From positions 1-52,192 of the forward strand of contig JAEUJQ010000028.1 of assembly GCA_016793095.1 (NCBI GenBank): DNA of 52,192 nt, in the 5' to 3' direction. The DNA is from Myxococcaceae bacterium. Its GTDB lineage: Bacteria; Myxococcota; Myxococcia; Myxococcales; Myxococcaceae. This document shows positions 19,336-26,991 of this stretch, in pieces. Position 1 is the first letter of the stretch; every line of letters starts with the position of its first letter. Position numbers and translations under genes: made by a program. The notes below the pieces were generated by a model, which was not told where the DNA came from, did not search any database, and worked only from the letters and a program-made list of their open reading frames with translations.

Positions 19336-20187
19336 TCAGGTCTCGACCTGCCCGGTGAGGAGGCCGGCGAGCTCGCCCGTCCGCGTGCGCCCGACGATGA
19401 ACGTCGAGATGTCGATGGTCCCGAACCGGAAGACGGTGACGTCGGTGAGGTTGGCGTTGAGGGCAGCCTTGAGCGCCGAGAACTGGTTGCCCAGGGCGAC
19501 CATGCCCGGGTCATTCGGGTCGACGTTCGCGATGATGCGGTCGAGGAAGGCGTTGGCGTCGCGCTGCTCGACGGGGCTCCTCCCGGCCAGCGGTACGCGT
19601 GAGGGGTCGACGTACATCACCTGCGGCAACAGCGCGTCGTGCTGCGCGCCGAGCATCTGGCGCACGACGGCCTCGGTGATGGGCGCGCCGTTGAGCGCGG
19701 TGCCCTTGACGAACTTGAAGCTGGCGTCGGTCTCGCTCGGCATCAGCAGGCCGGTGACCGCCACCTCGAGGGCCGCCTGCACCTGGGGCAACGCGCTGGC
19801 GCCGGGCGTCACCGGAGTCGAGCCCGGAGCCGGTTTGCCCCGCAGCATGAAGAAGTCTTCGACGAGGTTCTGAGGCAGCTTCGCCCCGTCGGCGAGAGAC
19901 AGCCTCTTGTCACCGCCCGCGGCGAGCTCGGCGGCGCGCTGCGCGTAGGCCGTCATCTCCTTCGCGAACACCTCGACGCTGACCGACTTCTTGCCAGTCG
20001 CCTTGAAGTAGTCGAGCGCGTTATCGGCGAAGAAGCGCTCGGGGCCTGAGCTCGCCGCGAGCTTCCTGGCCTCCGAGACCGTCAGGCGGCCGTCCTTCCC
20101 GGCGGCCTTCTTCGCGGCCTCCTTGAGCTCCGAGGTCCACGTCTCGACGAAGGTACGAACTGAGGGCGTGTTGGGGATGCGAGGCAT
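19336..20187 (-). CDS. protein with EF-hand-like N-part and NuiA-like C-terminal domain
   Basis: A 283-residue protein without signal peptide. The last about 150 residues match the cyanobacterial nuclease A inhibitor NuiA in layout: LEVAVTGLLMPSETDASF near 140-157 (NuiA: SDGLLFMSESEYPFE), and the closing VFRFGTIDISTFIVGRT plus GELAGLLTGQVET (NuiA: VYRLGEVELDVYVIGET plus GNLAGISTKVVET). NuiA blocks the sugar-nonspecific nuclease NucA. The N-terminal 115 residues hold two calcium-loop-like segments (AAGKDGRLTVSEA at 28-40 and AAGGDKRLSLADG at 89-101), but with fewer acidic ligands than true EF-hands. Function is inferred: a nuclease inhibitor or a protein of the same fold. It follows the O-antigen-ligase gene after 57 bases and may be the last gene of the long minus-strand run. 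Confidence 0.75.
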   Translation of the reverse strand: MPRIPNTPSVRTFVETWTSELKEAAKKAAGKDGRLTVSEARKLAASSGPERFFADNALDYFKATGKKSVSVEVFAKEMTAYAQRAAELAAGGDKRLSLADGAKLPQNLVEDFFMLRGKPAPGSTPVTPGASALPQVQAALEVAVTGLLMPSETDASFKFVKGTALNGAPITEAVVRQMLGAQHDALLPQVMYVDPSRVPLAGRSPVEQRDANAFLDRIIANVDPNDPGMVALGNQFSALKAALNANLTDVTVFRFGTIDISTFIVGRTRTGELAGLLTGQVET

Positions 20188-20244
20188 GGCCGCATTGTCG
20201 CTGACCGCGGGGACGGAGTTCCTCTCTTATTTCGAAGAAAGGGA

Positions 20245-22056
20245 CTACCGCAGCTTCGCGGGCGCGCCGCAGACGTCCTTCGCGAGCGACGCGGAGGCCG
20301 GTCCGCCCGCCACCAGCAGCGCGGCATCGACTTCGCCGGCGTCGAGCAGCACGGCGGACAGGAGCTGCCTCGCCAGCCCCATCCCCTCGGGCCAGTCGCG
20401 CCAGTCCACCGCGAGCGACGTCTGCAGCATCGCGCGCGCCTCGAGCTTCTTCCCTTCGAGCAGCCGCACGCGCCCGAGCGCGAGCCACGCCGGCCCATCG
20501 GACGGGTATGTGCGCACGAGCAGCTCCAGCGTCTTGCCGGCGAGGTCGAGGTCCGCGAGGCGCACGCTGGCGTCGGCGGCGTCGAGGGCGATGCGCGCGT
20601 CGAGGGGTGCCAGGCGGCGGGCGCGCTCGAACGCGGCATGACTCGTCGCCGCGTCGCCCTGCTTGCTGGCGACCCGCCCCACGTTGGCGTGCGAGACCGC
20701 GAGCAGCGGCGCGCGGCGAAGGCCCTCGTCATAGGCTGCGCGCGCCTCCGGGAGGCGGCCGTCGAGCTCGTGCACCTCCCCCTGCAGCGCGCTCCAGGTG
20801 GGACTCCACGGCTCGAGCTGCGCCGCGTGCGCATACCCCTCTGCCGAGACCCCGCGCCGGCCACTCACCGAGGCCGCCAGCATGACGAGGGCCACCACCA
20901 GGACAGGCGCCGCGAGCCATCGGACCCACCCGGCGCGGGCGGGGGCGGTGGGCTCGTCCAGCGTTCGCGCGAGGGCCGAGAAGAACAGCGCCAGCACGAG
21001 GACCCCGTGGAACGTCACCAGCGACGCCACGGCCAGGGCGACGACGACGGCGAGCTCGGCCGGAGTCTCCGTCACCGCGCGCCCCTTCCACCAGGCGCGC
21101 AGCACCAGCGCGCTCGCGACGATGAGCAGCGCAGCGCCGACGAGGCCCTGGGTCGCCAGCACCTGAGCCGGGAGCGCGTGCGCGTGCAACGCCGTGCCGC
21201 CCCACTCGTACTTCCACGCCTCGGGTTGGCGGAGCTGCTGATCGACGAGCACGAAGGTGTCGAAGCCCCAGCCGAGCCAGGGGTGCTGCGAGAAGCCCGC
21301 GAGCGCGGTCCTCCACAACGCGAGGCGCGTGGGCGCGACGAAGAGGTTCACCACCCGCTCCACCAGCGCCGCCCCGCCGACGAGCACGGCCGCGAGCAGC
21401 CCCACGCCCGCAGCGACGCCTGCGAAGCGGAGGACCTGGGCCCGCGTCAACCGCGAGGAGCGCCCCAGCAGCGCGAGCCACGTACCGCCTCCCACGACGA
21501 GGGTGAGCCAGCCTGCGCGAGAGAGGGTGGAGAGGCATACGAGGGCGGTGAGCGCCGCGACGACGAGGAGGCCTACGGCGCGCCGCCGACGCGCGACATC
21601 CAGCGCCAGCACCGTCAGCGCCCCCATCCACACGCCCAGCTGGGTGGGGTGCCCCAGCGTCGCGAAGGGCCGCAGGCCACCACACCAGCGCGCGACGTCC
21701 TCCCACTCGAAGACGTCGAGCCCCGCGGCCTGGACCAGCGCCCAGCCTGCCACCGGCACCGAGGCCCAGACGACGGGACGCCAGTCGAGCTGCGCGGCCG
21801 ACGACGCGAACAACATCACTCCGACGAGCGTGACGAAGCCGGGTACACCGAGCGCCGGCGCGCTCGAGGTGGCGAGGCTGAGCAGGGCTGCGCCGGAGCC
21901 CAGACTGAAGACGGCCAGCGTCACGCGGGTGAGGCGCCCGCTCACGACGAGCGCTCCTGCCAGCAGCACGACGAGGTGCGGCAGCTCGAAGGCGTCGCGC
22001 GCGAACGGCAGGAAGGTAAGGACGGCCGCCGCGAGGAAGCCGTGGGCGCGCGTCAC
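20245..22056 (-). CDS. O-antigen ligase/polymerase-like membrane protein with TPR tail
   Basis: A 603-residue inner-membrane protein. The first about 400 residues contain roughly ten hydrophobic segments and the Wzy/WaaL-type motifs: STLSRAGWLTLV (Arg in a periplasmic loop), HPWLGWGFDTF, and ALHAHALPAQVLATQGLVG with His residues. The last about 190 residues form TPR-like helices (QGEVHELDGRLPEARAAYDE, VGRVASKQGDAATSHAAFER, GRVRLLEGKKLEARAML), a combination often seen in O-antigen-ligase-family proteins of delta-proteobacteria. It may ligate or polymerise glycans, or glycosylate proteins. It begins at a GTG one base after the stop of the upstream lipoprotein (TGACGTG), so the two are likely translationally coupled. 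Confidence 0.85.
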   Translation of the reverse strand: MTRAHGFLAAAVLTFLPFARDAFELPHLVVLLAGALVVSGRLTRVTLAVFSLGSGAALLSLATSSAPALGVPGFVTLVGVMLFASSAAQLDWRPVVWASVPVAGWALVQAAGLDVFEWEDVARWCGGLRPFATLGHPTQLGVWMGALTVLALDVARRRRAVGLLVVAALTALVCLSTLSRAGWLTLVVGGGTWLALLGRSSRLTRAQVLRFAGVAAGVGLLAAVLVGGAALVERVVNLFVAPTRLALWRTALAGFSQHPWLGWGFDTFVLVDQQLRQPEAWKYEWGGTALHAHALPAQVLATQGLVGAALLIVASALVLRAWWKGRAVTETPAELAVVVALAVASLVTFHGVLVLALFFSALARTLDEPTAPARAGWVRWLAAPVLVVALVMLAASVSGRRGVSAEGYAHAAQLEPWSPTWSALQGEVHELDGRLPEARAAYDEGLRRAPLLAVSHANVGRVASKQGDAATSHAAFERARRLAPLDARIALDAADASVRLADLDLAGKTLELLVRTYPSDGPAWLALGRVRLLEGKKLEARAMLQTSLAVDWRDWPEGMGLARQLLSAVLLDAGEVDAALLVAGGPASASLAKDVCGAPAKLR

Positions 22057-22057
22057 G

Positions 22058-23215
22058 TCACTGCACGACGACGGTGGCCAGGGCGAGCCGCGAGCCGACG
22101 GTGGCCTGCACGAGATAGACGCCCGCGGCGAAGGGCGCCGTGTACGTGCCGCTCTGGTTCACCGTGCCACCGTTGGCGCTGAGGACGCTCCACGCTGCAG
22201 TGGCGCCGGTCGAGACGGTCGCGGTGAACTGCACGACGGCGCCGGCGCTCACCGTCGTGAACGCGGGCATGATGGCGATGGACGGGAGCGAGGTCGGCTG
22301 CACCCAGACCGCGGTGCTGGCCCAGAGGTTCGTCGAGACCTCTCGTGCGTAGACGCGCTGGTTCACCGTCTCGGCCGTCAGGGTGCCCGTCGAGTCGATG
22401 GTGCCGGTGGGCCAGACCTGCCACTGCACCCCGCGCACGCCGACGAGGGACGACCAGGGGCTGACGCCCACGGCGATGGACCGCACGGCGCTGAAGGTCT
22501 GCCGGGAGCCGGGCGCGAGGCCGCCGTTGAACGAGTACGGGTCTGGCTCGACGAAGAACGCCTGCTGGCCTGCCGCGACGGTGATGTCGATGACGCGGTT
22601 GAGCGACGGGTTCAGCGCTGACGCCGCCAGGATGCGCACCGTCGCGTCGGCCGAGGCGGCGAAGTACGTGGCCGCCGAAGGGCCCGTCTGCGTGAGCGAG
22701 CCGGTGCCGGTCATGAGCGAGAAATCGACGCCGTTGTCGACGCCGTTCACCACGCGGCCGCTCAAGTCGAGGACGTTCTGCTCGGGGACCGTCGCCGACG
22801 GAGGCACCACCTCGAGCGACGGCCCGGCCGAGCCGCCTCCCGTCGAGCCGCCTCCCGTCGCGCCGCCTCCCGTCGCGCCGCCCGCAGTCGAGCCGCCCGC
22901 AGTCGAGCCGCCTCCGGCCGACCCCCCCGCCACCGAGCCACCTCCAGCGTTGCCGCCGCCCATGCCCGACGAGCCACCGCTGAAGCCCGTGCCGCCGGTG
23001 GTGCAGAGGCCCTGCATGCACGTCTCCGTGACCGTGCAGCGCTTGCAGGTGTTCCCGCCGATGCCGCAGGCGCTGAGGCTGTTGCCGCTCTGACAGAGGC
23101 CGTCGGCGTCACAGCAGCCGACCGGGCACGTGGACGAGGAGCAACGTGGCGTGGTGCCGCCACAGGCCAGCGACAGGACCGACAGCGCGAGTGCGACGAC
23201 AAGGGCGAGGCGCAT
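22058..23215 (-). CDS. lipoprotein with Gly/Ser/Thr linker and Ig-like domains
   Basis: A 385-residue lipoprotein. The ATG at 23215 gives a signal peptide with lipobox LSLAC (Cys18); an ATG 54 bases upstream gives an unlikely N-terminus. A Cys-rich head follows (CSSSTCPVGCC to TETCMQGLC), then a linker of about 65 residues made of GGGSTAGG-type repeats (about 22800-22990), then two or three beta-sandwich repeats. The last one reads like an Ig-like (BIG2/Chlam_PMP-like) repeat: SIAIMPAFTTVSAGAVVQFTATV, then NGGTVNQSGTYTAPFAAGVY. Probably a surface structural protein. A gap of 152 bases separates it from the next upstream gene of the run. Confidence 0.78.
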   Translation of the reverse strand: MRLALVVALALSVLSLACGGTTPRCSSSTCPVGCCDADGLCQSGNSLSACGIGGNTCKRCTVTETCMQGLCTTGGTGFSGGSSGMGGGNAGGGSVAGGSAGGGSTAGGSTAGGATGGGATGGGSTGGGSAGPSLEVVPPSATVPEQNVLDLSGRVVNGVDNGVDFSLMTGTGSLTQTGPSAATYFAASADATVRILAASALNPSLNRVIDITVAAGQQAFFVEPDPYSFNGGLAPGSRQTFSAVRSIAVGVSPWSSLVGVRGVQWQVWPTGTIDSTGTLTAETVNQRVYAREVSTNLWASTAVWVQPTSLPSIAIMPAFTTVSAGAVVQFTATVSTGATAAWSVLSANGGTVNQSGTYTAPFAAGVYLVQATVGSRLALATVVVQ

Positions 23216-23265
23216 GGGAGGTGCCTTCTGGCACAACCACCCGGGCGACTCCATGGCACGACCCG

Positions 23266-23388
23266 TCAACGCACGCTCGCGTCAGCCACGCCAGCGTCGC
23301 GAGGGCCAGCGCCGGTCCGCGTGCCGTCGAGCTCGTGCACCTCGCCGCTCCATGGCGTGCCCGGTGCTCAGCGCACGCTCGCGTCAGG
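23266..23388. repeat. duplicated gene end: direct repeat of CDS 3' terminus
   Basis: The final codons of the 113-residue gene (D-A-S-V-R-stop, stop at 23368-23370) recur 102 bases downstream as D-A-S-V-R-stop (stop at 23266-23268). Fifteen or more identical bases (GCACGCTCGCGTCAG on the plus strand) and similar flanks (CTCCATGGC...) are shared. The offset is an exact 34 codons, and the reading frame between the two stops is open (PWSGEVHELDG... to PRDAGVADASVR). It looks like a tandem duplication or an acquired premature stop that left the old gene end behind. Confidence 0.6.
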
Positions 23389-23709
23389 GGCACCGGCGTC
23401 TCGCGCGCCCGCGTCAGGCCGCTCGCCGACGAGCCCGCGCAGGCCGAGTCCTCCCAGTCCGTTATTGGGCATGACGGGTGCACCGAAGGACTTCGACCCG
23501 GCCAGGTAGTTCACACGAGACTCTCCGAAGACGGCAGCGATCGACGGCTGTCCCGGCAGAGAGGCGCCCTCCGCGTGGGAGAGCTGCGCCCCCGCGTCGA
23601 CGCCCGCGTCCGGCCTCGGCGGTCGAACGCTTTGCGAGAACGCCACCATCGCGCCCCCGACGAAGCTGGCGAACGAGACGAGCGTCAACGCACGCAGGAG
23701 CGCACGCAC
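23368..23709 (-). CDS. small exported protein with Asp-Ala repeats
   Basis: A 113-residue protein with an N-terminal hydrophobic segment (LLRALTLVSFASFVGGAMVAF) that could be a signal peptide or an anchor, no lipobox, then a low-complexity DAG segment, a central block with AVFGESRVNYLAGSKSFGAPV, a Gly-Leu-rich stretch and another DAG tail. No family recognised. It starts seven bases after the collar-domain gene stop and is surely in the same transcript. Its 3' end is duplicated downstream in frame (see 23266-23388), so the protein may once have been 34 residues longer. Confidence 0.6.
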   Translation of the reverse strand: MRALLRALTLVSFASFVGGAMVAFSQSVRPPRPDAGVDAGAQLSHAEGASLPGQPSIAAVFGESRVNYLAGSKSFGAPVMPNNGLGGLGLRGLVGERPDAGARDAGAPDASVR

Positions 23710-23716
23710 GGCCGGC

Positions 23717-24367
23717 CTACTGCTTCACGCAGACGGTCAGCGGCACGTACGGCATGCCCGCCGCTTCCACGGACGTGTAGTAGGACGTGTTCACGCCGAC
23801 CAGGGGATCCACCGTGAAGGGGTAGTAGCCCGTGCCGCCACCCTCGTTGAGGCCGTTGTTCCAGTTGATCGCCTGAATCTCGCCGCCGCTCGAGTCGAAC
23901 GTCCTCCAGATGCCGTTCGTTGCCAGGCTCGACCAGCGGTGTGCGTGGGCGGGGAACTGTCCGGACGGCAGCGGCGCTCCGACGCCTGCGCCGACCCCCG
24001 CGTCACCTCCTGCGCTGAACCCCACGAGCGTGCGTCCGTTGCCAGCGGCGAAGACCGTCCACCCCACAGGGCACGACGGCAGATTGAAGAACATGACGGC
24101 GCCGGTCGGCACGCCGCGCGCCGCGAGGCCACCGTCGAGGGTGCGCACGTTGAGCTCGTTCAGGTAGTCGTTCAGGTCGGCCGCCTTCGCGGGCGTGCCT
24201 GCCTGGAAGTTCGCCGGCCACACGGCCGCCATCGCCGTGCCCGCGACGAGCCCCACGACGAGCGCCATGGCCGCCCGACTTTCCCGGCGAGGCCGCTCCC
24301 CGCGCTCGAGCTGAGCGAGCCGCTCCTGCACCTGCGCCAACTGCTTCTCGAGTTCATTGTTGTTCAT
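23717..24367 (-). CDS. membrane-anchored phage-tail-collar-like protein
   Basis: About 216 residues (ATG at 24367; another ATG lies 9 bases upstream). Residues 1-27 are a charged coiled coil (NNELEKQLAQVQERLAQLER), and 34-51 are a membrane segment (AAMALVVGLVAGTAMAAVW), so this is a signal anchor with the bulk outside the cytoplasm. PAKAADLNDYLNELNV and then PTGAVMFFNLPSCPVGWTVF and GRTLVGFSAGG match the start of phage tail collar / tail-fibre tip domains (typically GxIxxFxGxxxPxGWxxCdG). FPAHAHRWSS is the usual Gln/Ala-His-His-like motif, and the C-terminus PYVPLTVCVKQ is the closing strand typical of the family (PYxxLxyxIK). A bacterial relative, not part of a prophage: no other phage genes are near. 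The gene follows the Cys-rich lipoprotein after 42 bases. Confidence 0.8.
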   Translation of the reverse strand: MNNNELEKQLAQVQERLAQLERGERPRRESRAAMALVVGLVAGTAMAAVWPANFQAGTPAKAADLNDYLNELNVRTLDGGLAARGVPTGAVMFFNLPSCPVGWTVFAAGNGRTLVGFSAGGDAGVGAGVGAPLPSGQFPAHAHRWSSLATNGIWRTFDSSGGEIQAINWNNGLNEGGGTGYYPFTVDPLVGVNTSYYTSVEAAGMPYVPLTVCVKQ

Positions 24368-24409
24368 GGGTGTCATTGCCTCTCGTGTCTGGAATTCGTG
24401 AAGTCCTCG

Positions 24410-26980
24410 TCAGCGGAGCACGCCGAACATCAGCGAGCCTGCGTCGTCGGCCCACCGGAGGGTCGCCCGCTCGAACCCGCCATCCGGCAACCCGCCCACC
24501 GCCGGCGCCCAGAGGAAGTTGGGCAGGTCGCCGAAGCAGCTGTACCGGCCGAAGGCCCGGTCCGAGCGCAGCTTCATGCCGCCGTCGCTCTGGTAGATGT
24601 TGTCGAACTCGGGCCACGGGCACAGGTACGTGCCGTACGTCGGCAGCACCGGGGGCAGCACGGCCGTCTCGACGTCCTCGTTCACGCAGCCGCCGCGGTA
24701 GCTCTGATTGAAGCCGTAGCCGCTCGCGAGCGGGCCGTAGGGCCGGTACTTCACCGCCGCGAAGCCCAGGCGGGCGGGGAGCCCTGGCGGCGCGATGCAC
24801 TGCACCCGCACCGGTGAGCCTGTCGCTGCGCGGCACACGTTCATCGCCAGGTCTCCCGCGGGCTGGAAGCGCGCCTCGTCGACGTCGTACCCGTTCGTCG
24901 TCACCTGGCCCGCGGGCACCGCCTTCACGCACTTGAACTGGCTGTGGTGGTTCATGCCTCTCCAGCGCCCGTCGGCCGGCGCGTTGGGCCGCACCTCGCA
25001 GACGCCATGGTTCCGGGGCAGCTCGAGGCCCGGGTCCGTGGGGAGCGTCAGCATTCGATGGGGAGGCGGCACGAAGCCGCACGACACGCCGCCGTCCGGC
25101 TCGCAGTTGAAGCGGGCGAGGTCGAAGCCGGGCCTGGAGAGGTCGAGCGAAGGGTCGCGCCGGCGAGCGCAGCTCCGCCAGTACGAGTGCGCGTTCCGCG
25201 CGTCGTAGTCGTCGCCGTTGCTGCCGCCCAGCCGCACGAAGCCACCGTCAGGGTACGGGTACTGGATCGGGAAGCCCGTCGAGGTGCACCGCGAGCGCTC
25301 CTGAATGACGAGGACGCCGCCGTCGTTCCCCGTGAAGGACGAGGTGTGCAGCTCCACGAAGTAGGCGAACTCCTCGAGGCGGTCGCGGTCGGGCGCGCGC
25401 GGCGGCATCAGGTTCGGCAGGTTGGCCGGCGCCTCGGCGATGTCGTTGACGCGGTTGTCGTTGTAGTCGCCGAGCTCGGTGACGCACGCCTTGGTGAGGG
25501 AGTTCAGCTCGCGCGCCTCGAGCAGCCGGCCCGGGGCACCCGCGTCGGCGTTCCCGTACTCCGGCGCGTTCGTGAGCGCGGTGGCCCGCCCCGGCACGTC
25601 GTTGCGCTCCGTCTCGAGCAGCCGCAGCGGCAGGGTGGCGCAGGCCGGGGCGCTCGCTTCGGGCACGAGCCCGGTGACGCAGGACCGCAGCCGCAGGTCG
25701 ACGCCGAGCTCGTCGCGCAGCACCACCGTCTCGGCGCGGCGAATGGCGCAGCGGGAGTTGGCCCGCAGCTGAGGGTCCATCGAGCTGTCGGCGTCTTCCT
25801 TCACCCAGCCGTCGCCGTCGCTGTCGCACGCGATGGGGTCGCCGAGGCCGCCGCTCTTGAGGAAGTAGCCCGGCAGCGTCGCGCAGAGGCACTGGCCCAG
25901 GGTCTTGAAGGGCCAGAGGTACCCGGTGCTGCCCACGACGCCCGCGCACGAGAGCGCGCATGGCTGGCAGGTCCCGTTGTCGAGCGCGCTGCCGAGGGCG
26001 CAGGGAGACGTGCGGCAGGTGGGCGTTCCACCGGTCGGGTCGCAGTACTCGTTGGCCATGCACGTGACGGAGCCGCACGCGGGCACCGCCTGGCACATCA
26101 TGGTGGTGGAGTTGAGCGCGTAGCCGGGCAGACACGCGTCGCAGAAGGTGATGGGCGGCGTCCCCGTCGAGACGCACTCCCGGAACTGCGACGCGCACAT
26201 GGCCCCGATGCCGCCGTCGCTCGTGCAGGTCGGCTCGTCGGCGCAGTTCGGAGACAGACACGCCACGCAGTCCGAGGTGCGCGCGTCCCACTTCCAGTTG
26301 GCCTCGCAGGTGTTGGCGATGCACACCGCGTCCATGCCCGGTGCCTCGGTGCAGAGCTGGTGGAGCTTGCAGGTGCCGTTCATCACCAGGGACACGCAGG
26401 TGACGGGCGCGCGGCAGCGCATCGTTCCGACGTCGCAGGTGAGGCCTCCGCCGCACATGTTCCCGGCGCCGCACGGACAGCCCGCCACGTCAGGCATGCA
26501 CGTCTGACAGACGCCCATGCCGTCGCAGGTGAGCGAGGTGTCGCATCGGGGGTCGCTCGCGCGGCAGGGACACGACACGGTGCCAGCGGTGCACATCGTC
26601 GGCGTACAGGTGTCGTTGGTGCAGGTGAGCCCGGAGCCGCAGGTGCCTCCCGCCCCGCACGCGCAGCCCTGGGACTGCTCGGGGCACGTCTCACAGCGCG
26701 CGTTCGCGCAGCGCAGGCCCGCGTTGCAGGTGCCGTTGGAGCGGCAGACACACGACGCCTCTCCGCGGCGGCAGTCGACGCACGTCGTCCCGAGGCACTC
26801 GCCGGTGACGCACACTCCGCCTGTCTGGCAGGCGCAGCCGATCTGTCCCTCGCAGGTGCCGCCGCCGTCCGTCTCGGTCATCAGGCCGCTGTCCATCGCG
26901 TCGGGCGGCCGTGGGCAGCCGGTCAGCGCGACGACGGCGAGCGCCAGGGCGAGCCCCCTGACGAGGTGGGAGTGGGTCAC
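24410..26980 (-). CDS. Cys-rich lipoprotein with five six-cysteine modules
   Basis: An 856-residue lipoprotein starting at a GTG (26980) with AGGAG seven bases upstream, inside the end of the preceding gene. Lipobox LTGC gives Cys22. Residues about 43-200 hold five copies of a module spaced C-x5/6-C-x-C-x5/6-C-x4/5-C-x4-6-C (for example CPEQSQGCACGAGGTC then GSGLTCTNDTC). Further Cys-rich EGF-like stretches run to about residue 360. A calcium-loop-like DSDGDGWVKEDADSS follows, and then a long domain ending in RYSCFGDLPNFLWAP and ATLRWADDAGSLMFGVLR, which I do not recognise. It begins 11 bases after the TcA-like gene stop; operon partner. Probably surface-exposed and disulfide-stabilised. Confidence 0.85.
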   Translation of the reverse strand: MTHSHLVRGLALALAVVALTGCPRPPDAMDSGLMTETDGGGTCEGQIGCACQTGGVCVTGECLGTTCVDCRRGEASCVCRSNGTCNAGLRCANARCETCPEQSQGCACGAGGTCGSGLTCTNDTCTPTMCTAGTVSCPCRASDPRCDTSLTCDGMGVCQTCMPDVAGCPCGAGNMCGGGLTCDVGTMRCRAPVTCVSLVMNGTCKLHQLCTEAPGMDAVCIANTCEANWKWDARTSDCVACLSPNCADEPTCTSDGGIGAMCASQFRECVSTGTPPITFCDACLPGYALNSTTMMCQAVPACGSVTCMANEYCDPTGGTPTCRTSPCALGSALDNGTCQPCALSCAGVVGSTGYLWPFKTLGQCLCATLPGYFLKSGGLGDPIACDSDGDGWVKEDADSSMDPQLRANSRCAIRRAETVVLRDELGVDLRLRSCVTGLVPEASAPACATLPLRLLETERNDVPGRATALTNAPEYGNADAGAPGRLLEARELNSLTKACVTELGDYNDNRVNDIAEAPANLPNLMPPRAPDRDRLEEFAYFVELHTSSFTGNDGGVLVIQERSRCTSTGFPIQYPYPDGGFVRLGGSNGDDYDARNAHSYWRSCARRRDPSLDLSRPGFDLARFNCEPDGGVSCGFVPPPHRMLTLPTDPGLELPRNHGVCEVRPNAPADGRWRGMNHHSQFKCVKAVPAGQVTTNGYDVDEARFQPAGDLAMNVCRAATGSPVRVQCIAPPGLPARLGFAAVKYRPYGPLASGYGFNQSYRGGCVNEDVETAVLPPVLPTYGTYLCPWPEFDNIYQSDGGMKLRSDRAFGRYSCFGDLPNFLWAPAVGGLPDGGFERATLRWADDAGSLMFGVLR

Positions 26981-26991
26981 GGGGGTGCTCC

